Assembly: GCA_014879565.1 (NCBI GenBank)
Contig: JACSRW010000024.1
Coordinates: forward strand, 1 to 64,000
Source: Chitinophagaceae bacterium
GTDB taxonomy: Bacteria; Bacteroidota; Bacteroidia; Chitinophagales; Chitinophagaceae
Reading direction: 5' to 3'
DNA: 64,000 nt
Shown: piece after piece, positions 60,557-64,000 of the stretch
Layout: each line of letters opens with the position of its first letter
Numbering within the stretch: the stretch's first letter is position 1
Program-made: the position numbers and the translations under genes
Notes under the pieces: model-generated
What the model was told of the DNA's origin: nothing
Database searches by the model: none
Seen by the model: only the letters and a program-made list of their open reading frames with translations

Positions 60557-61285
60557 ATGGAAGCAATCCGGATTTGGCTCAATGGGAAGCAAGATTACCT
60601 TGCCGGCGTACGACTTTTCTCAATTTATGGCAAGGACCTGGCATTGAAGCGTTCATTTGCCGAACCTCTCGTAACTGACTATAAGAAAAAGCGGCTCCGG
60701 GAAGTTCTGGAGCAGCTGATCAGCACGGTAACCGCCAGCTCTGTGGATATCCCGGCAAAGCCGGTTATAAAGACCCCGGGCCATGTAACGTCTTTTTCTG
60801 CCTCAAAATCGCCGATCTCTTCAAATGAATCTATCCCTGACTTTACTCCCGAAAAGGGCTGGAGTGACAAAAGGGACCCCACTGAGCAGGCCCTACACAT
60901 CAATTGGAAACCACTATTCCTTGAGCTCATGAATCTAACCGCCCGGGTAGGTGATATCGCCCGTGCCGGAAAAATGGATCCACTTAAAAAAATTGAGGCC
61001 GGACGCATGGCCCTGCGGATCCTGGATTTGGATGATCAACTGGACCATATCTACCGGGAACGTGATATGTACAGAAAAACCGGACAGCTGCCGGATAAGC
61101 GGCCATATGGCGAACCCTGCATAGATTTTAAGCAGATGCCGGTGAAGCTGGCCAATCACCAGCGATATGTAAGGGACTACAAAGCCAAACTGGCGAAACA
61201 GCCAGGTAATACAGATCTGGCCCACCAGCTGCAGAAGCACGAGTGGTTTGTCGCTCATTACAAAAAAGAACTAAACATCGTATAA
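60557..61285 (+). CDS. Packaging-module protein, unknown
   Basis: A 242-aa protein (MEAIRIWLNGKQDYLAGVRLFSIYG). A central serine/proline-rich linker separates an N-terminal domain from a helical C-terminal domain (NLTARVGDIARAGKMDPLKKI; KLAKQPGNTDLAHQLQKHEWFV). It lacks known motifs. It is the first gene of the operon behind promoter copy E, upstream of a PLD-like protein and the terminase genes. Confidence 0.55.
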   Translation: MEAIRIWLNGKQDYLAGVRLFSIYGKDLALKRSFAEPLVTDYKKKRLREVLEQLISTVTASSVDIPAKPVIKTPGHVTSFSASKSPISSNESIPDFTPEKGWSDKRDPTEQALHINWKPLFLELMNLTARVGDIARAGKMDPLKKIEAGRMALRILDLDDQLDHIYRERDMYRKTGQLPDKRPYGEPCIDFKQMPVKLANHQRYVRDYKAKLAKQPGNTDLAHQLQKHEWFVAHYKKELNIV

Positions 61286-61842
61286 TGCTTTTTGACACAG
61301 AACAACCTGATCATGAGGAAAAGCCGTCTGCAGGGGCTGGCCAGCGGTTTGATGGTGATATCGAAATGCCGGCCAGTATGAAGCTGCTGGAAGTGATCGA
61401 CCTGGTGGCCACCGGTCGCTGCGTCTTATGGCTTACTGACGGCGACTGGAGCATGCACGATATGCTGATGGCCATTCTGGACCGTACCGGCCCGGCCAAT
61501 GTTTACCTGAGTTCTTATGCGTTCAGTGAATTTCCGGCCCGCCTTATTGCGGATATGAAGAGCAGGGGCATTATCCGGGAGCTCCATTGCCTGATTGATA
61601 AGCGCCTCGATGTAAGAAGTGCCAGTGCTTTGAATATCATCCGAAATACTGCCACCCGGCTGCGGCTGGTGCGAACACATGCCAAGGTTACCGTTATCGA
61701 GAATGATCAGCACCTGATCGCCGTTGTGGGTAGTGCGAACTATACCTCAAATAAGCGATATGAGGCCGGGGTGATCCTAGCCGATCGGGACGCGGCTCTT
61801 TTTCACAAAAAATGGATAACCGATGCTTTTGACAGAAAATGA
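61285..61842 (+). CDS. Phospholipase-D-like (HKD-type) protein
   Basis: A 185-aa protein with one PLD-type motif: HAKVTVIEND followed by GSANYTSNKRYE. The usual HxKx4D has E in place of D, so activity is not assured. Single-HKD proteins act as dimers; Nuc-like ones cut DNA. The gene starts on the last base of the previous stop and overlaps the next gene by 20 bp. It is inside the packaging module, so a DNA-processing role near terminase is possible. Confidence 0.65.
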   Translation: MLFDTEQPDHEEKPSAGAGQRFDGDIEMPASMKLLEVIDLVATGRCVLWLTDGDWSMHDMLMAILDRTGPANVYLSSYAFSEFPARLIADMKSRGIIRELHCLIDKRLDVRSASALNIIRNTATRLRLVRTHAKVTVIENDQHLIAVVGSANYTSNKRYEAGVILADRDAALFHKKWITDAFDRK

Positions 61843-62125
61843 TATCACGGAAAAACAGTTCCAGACCATTGAGGAAATGGCCGCTACCGGCTTTACGCCT
61901 GAGCAAATAGCTGAGGTGATCGAGTTTCCGGAGGATATGTTCCTCATCCTATACAAGAACCAGGCAGGCCCTGTTTATAAACGATACCGGAAGGGCTTCC
62001 TGGAAGCAGAATACAGGCTGCGCGTCCGGATCTTCAAGGATGCCGGGAACGGATCCTCGCCTGCGCAGACGCTGGCCAAGAAGATCCTGGACGAGTGTGC
62101 TTATAAAAATCCAATGAATGAGTAA
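61823..62125 (+). CDS. Small HTH-like packaging protein
   Basis: A 100-aa helical protein. The segment MAATGFTPEQIAEVIEFPEDMFLILY resembles the DNA-binding helices of small terminase subunits. It overlaps its neighbours by 20 and 8 bp. A role in recognising the packaging site is inferred from motif and position. Confidence 0.55.
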   Translation: MLLTENDITEKQFQTIEEMAATGFTPEQIAEVIEFPEDMFLILYKNQAGPVYKRYRKGFLEAEYRLRVRIFKDAGNGSSPAQTLAKKILDECAYKNPMNE

Positions 62126-62705
62126 ATCATTAACGATAAGGGAGCAGATGAAAACCGATGCGCTCAGCAGGATCCAGCGCTTTATGAGCAATTCAGAAAG
62201 CGGGGTAGTACTTACTGCAGAGGAAGAAAAGATCCTGACCAGGTTAATCTATACAAACGCCCTATTGACTGAGAGGAAGTATAGCAGTGAGCAGATCATT
62301 GAAAAAGTAAAGGAAAAGTTTGGCGTGTCTCAGTGGACGGCCAGAGCCGATATCGAGAAGACCTACACTCTATTTTCTGCAGTCACCGAGGACTATAAGC
62401 GATATACGCTGAAGCTGCACATCGAGGCCATTGAGAGGAAAATTGTACAGTGGGAGAATGATAAGAGTTTGGCTCATCTGCTGCCAAAGCTATATGCGGA
62501 AAAGACCAGGGCGATCGCAGAACTCCCTGTTCAGCTGCAGCTTCCTGATACACCGGCGCCGGTGATTATCCTGGATATTAAGGGGTCAATATCAAAGCCG
62601 GACATTACTGCTGAACAGGCCAGGGCAGAAGCAGAAGAGATTTTGAAGCACGAAGACAAGGATATTACCGATATCGATTATGAGGAGGTAAAAAAAGATG
62701 AGTGA
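62118..62705 (+). CDS. Terminase small subunit candidate
   Basis: A 195-aa helical protein (MSKSLTIREQMKTDALSRIQRF). KYSSEQIIEKVKEKFGVSQWTARADIEKTY fits a helix-turn-helix. An acidic C-terminal tail (DKDITDIDYEEVKKDE) is typical of small terminase subunits, and it directly precedes the large subunit with an 8-bp overlap. Confidence 0.65.
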   Translation: MSKSLTIREQMKTDALSRIQRFMSNSESGVVLTAEEEKILTRLIYTNALLTERKYSSEQIIEKVKEKFGVSQWTARADIEKTYTLFSAVTEDYKRYTLKLHIEAIERKIVQWENDKSLAHLLPKLYAEKTRAIAELPVQLQLPDTPAPVIILDIKGSISKPDITAEQARAEAEEILKHEDKDITDIDYEEVKKDE

Positions 62706-64000
62706 TAAACAACTATATCCAACACTCACGCCTGCGGCACATGCAGAAGCGCATCTGATCGATGCGAATGAGACTTATCTTTTTGGATCCCGCGGATCCT
62801 TGAAGACCTGGCTGGCTGGGTCGCTCTATATTTTGCGCCGGGTGTATGAAATGCCAAGATCCACCGGAGCCATAATTGGAATATCTTTTGAACACCTGAT
62901 GGATAACACATTGCCGCCGCTAAAATCATTCCTGGCATCGAGGGGCATCATTGAAGGCGAGCACTATGTGATTATGAAACGGCCACCTGATCACTGGCCA
63001 AAGCCTTACAGTGGGGTGCTGGATCCTACCTACAAACACGCCTGGACCTGGTCAAACGGTACGACCATTCAGCTGATATCACTCCGGCGCAAGGCATCGG
63101 CCAATGGGGTGTCCGCTCAGTGGGCTTATTTTGACGAATGCAAGTTTATGGACGAGAAAGAGCTGGAGGATGAGATTTTTCCCATTATCCGGCCTATAGA
63201 AATATCGGATCCCCTGTTTAAAAACTGCTCCGGCTACCAAAGTAAATTTTTCAGCACGGATAAAAATGCAGATCCTGTCTATATTAAGTGGCTTCTGAAA
63301 AAAAGGAAACTAGTTGATCGCCGGAAGGTTGAACTTGTAAAAACACTGCAGCTGGGGCTGTACGACCTTATAAATCAACTGGAAGGGTGCAAAAAATCGG
63401 AAGAGGCGAAACTTAAAAAGCAGATCTACGAAGATGAATTACTCCTCGCCCGACTGCGTTCAAAACTCGTATATGTAAGCGAGGTTAATGCTGATGATGT
63501 TCGTCCTATCCTGGGTGATAAATGGTATTACAGCAAGAAGCGGGGAGCAAAGAAAAGAGATTGGGATGTGATCTACCTCAATAAGGACCCGGACACACCC
63601 GGTGAGGCTTTCTATCCATCTTTCTCCAAAGAGAAAAATGTTTACTATCACACGGATGATGTAAATCCTCACGCCATTTTTATTATCGCGTTCGACTACC
63701 AGCATACGGTAGCACCAATGCCTATAGCTCAATTGTCCACTCTTCCTGGAGCTGATCGGGTAAGCCTTAATTATGTTGATGAGGTCTATTCTGTTTACCC
63801 GGAAGGGTTACGTGAAGCTGTTAAAAAGTTCTGCAATAAGTACAAAAATCACCTGGTTAAGGCAGTCTATTACGTGTATGACCATACCGCCAAGGGGAAG
63901 AGGTTGGATGCAGACTCTTACACCGAGATAGTAGTAAGTGAATTTGAAAAATATGGCTGGACTGTTTACCCTATATACACAGGCCAGGCTCCAGATCACT
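62698..64000 (+). CDS. Terminase large subunit (partial, runs off the window)
   Basis: At least 434 codons are present. The ATPase domain has a Walker A-like loop GSRGSLKT (residues 30-37) and Walker B with catalytic acid AYFDECKF (about 143-150). A later segment, FIIAFDYQH near residue 331, begins the RNase H-like nuclease domain with an aspartate. It packages DNA through the portal. The first residues (MSDKQLYPTLTPAAHAEA) overlap the small-subunit gene by 8 bp. The C-terminus lies beyond 64000. Confidence 0.85.
   Translation, partial: MSDKQLYPTLTPAAHAEAHLIDANETYLFGSRGSLKTWLAGSLYILRRVYEMPRSTGAIIGISFEHLMDNTLPPLKSFLASRGIIEGEHYVIMKRPPDHWPKPYSGVLDPTYKHAWTWSNGTTIQLISLRRKASANGVSAQWAYFDECKFMDEKELEDEIFPIIRPIEISDPLFKNCSGYQSKFFSTDKNADPVYIKWLLKKRKLVDRRKVELVKTLQLGLYDLINQLEGCKKSEEAKLKKQIYEDELLLARLRSKLVYVSEVNADDVRPILGDKWYYSKKRGAKKRDWDVIYLNKDPDTPGEAFYPSFSKEKNVYYHTDDVNPHAIFIIAFDYQHTVAPMPIAQLSTLPGADRVSLNYVDEVYSVYPEGLREAVKKFCNKYKNHLVKAVYYVYDHTAKGKRLDADSYTEIVVSEFEKYGWTVYPIYTGQAPDH

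Noticed and set aside
33107-64000. Mu-like transposable phage
   Set aside because: No MuA/MuB-like gene is in view and the left end holds late genes; a tRNA-end insertion footprint fits an integrase better. The unseen right end could change this.

Overview
The window looks like a Bacteroidota chromosome, most likely from Chitinophagaceae. The host genes are of that type (DUF2723 protein, SCN-type lipoprotein, SAM hydroxide adenosyltransferase, quinol-type NO reductase with an Rrf2 regulator). Shine-Dalgarno sites are mostly absent, and promoter-like boxes fit the phylum consensus TTTG-N19-TAnnTTTG. About the first half is host DNA and the second half is a large prophage that runs off the right edge.

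Regions. (1) 1-23.6 kb, host: two tRNA-Val genes, mtaB, a DUF4258 protein, plsC, priA, an outer-membrane barrel, a TIP30-like oxidoreductase, a GH13 lipoprotein, murB, an AAA+/VWA pair, a large DUF2723 membrane protein, SAM hydrolase, an SDR, and a nitrosative-stress cluster (DGC-type zinc protein, norZ, Rrf2 regulator, nitronate-monooxygenase-like protein). (2) 23.8-33.1 kb, a defence island bracketed by two copies of a terminator plus tRNA-3'-end-like sequence. It holds a type I restriction-modification operon (hsdM-hsdS-X-hsdR), where X resembles a uracil/hypoxanthine DNA glycosylase, and a divergent AbiEi/AbiEii toxin-antitoxin pair behind a perfect inverted-repeat operator. (3) 33.2-64 kb, the prophage. 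It opens with a dense TGTTACA array, then two small genes, secreted and fibre-like proteins, a lysis cassette (membrane proteins, spanin-like lipoprotein, L,D-transpeptidase-like lysin), protease, scaffold, capsid, tail tube, tape measure, small accessory genes with an odd tRNA-like gene, portal, connector-like and distal tail proteins, and terminase at the right edge. All prophage genes are on the plus strand, and their order is unusual: portal after tape measure, terminase last.

The most notable signals are non-coding. Five copies of TGTCCTTTCCC stand in prophage intergenic spaces at a -33-like position; in three, the next start codon is exactly 40 bases from the motif start, which suggests a phage-specific promoter family with nearly leaderless mRNAs. 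A segment at 60100-60211 can fold into a 12-bp stem plus a crossing 13-bp helix (pseudoknot), and its G6 run could instead pair with a C6 run next to a start codon, as in an RNA switch. The glycosylase-like gene inside the restriction operon is the best candidate for an uncharacterised defence component. No database search was possible; names rest on motifs and context.
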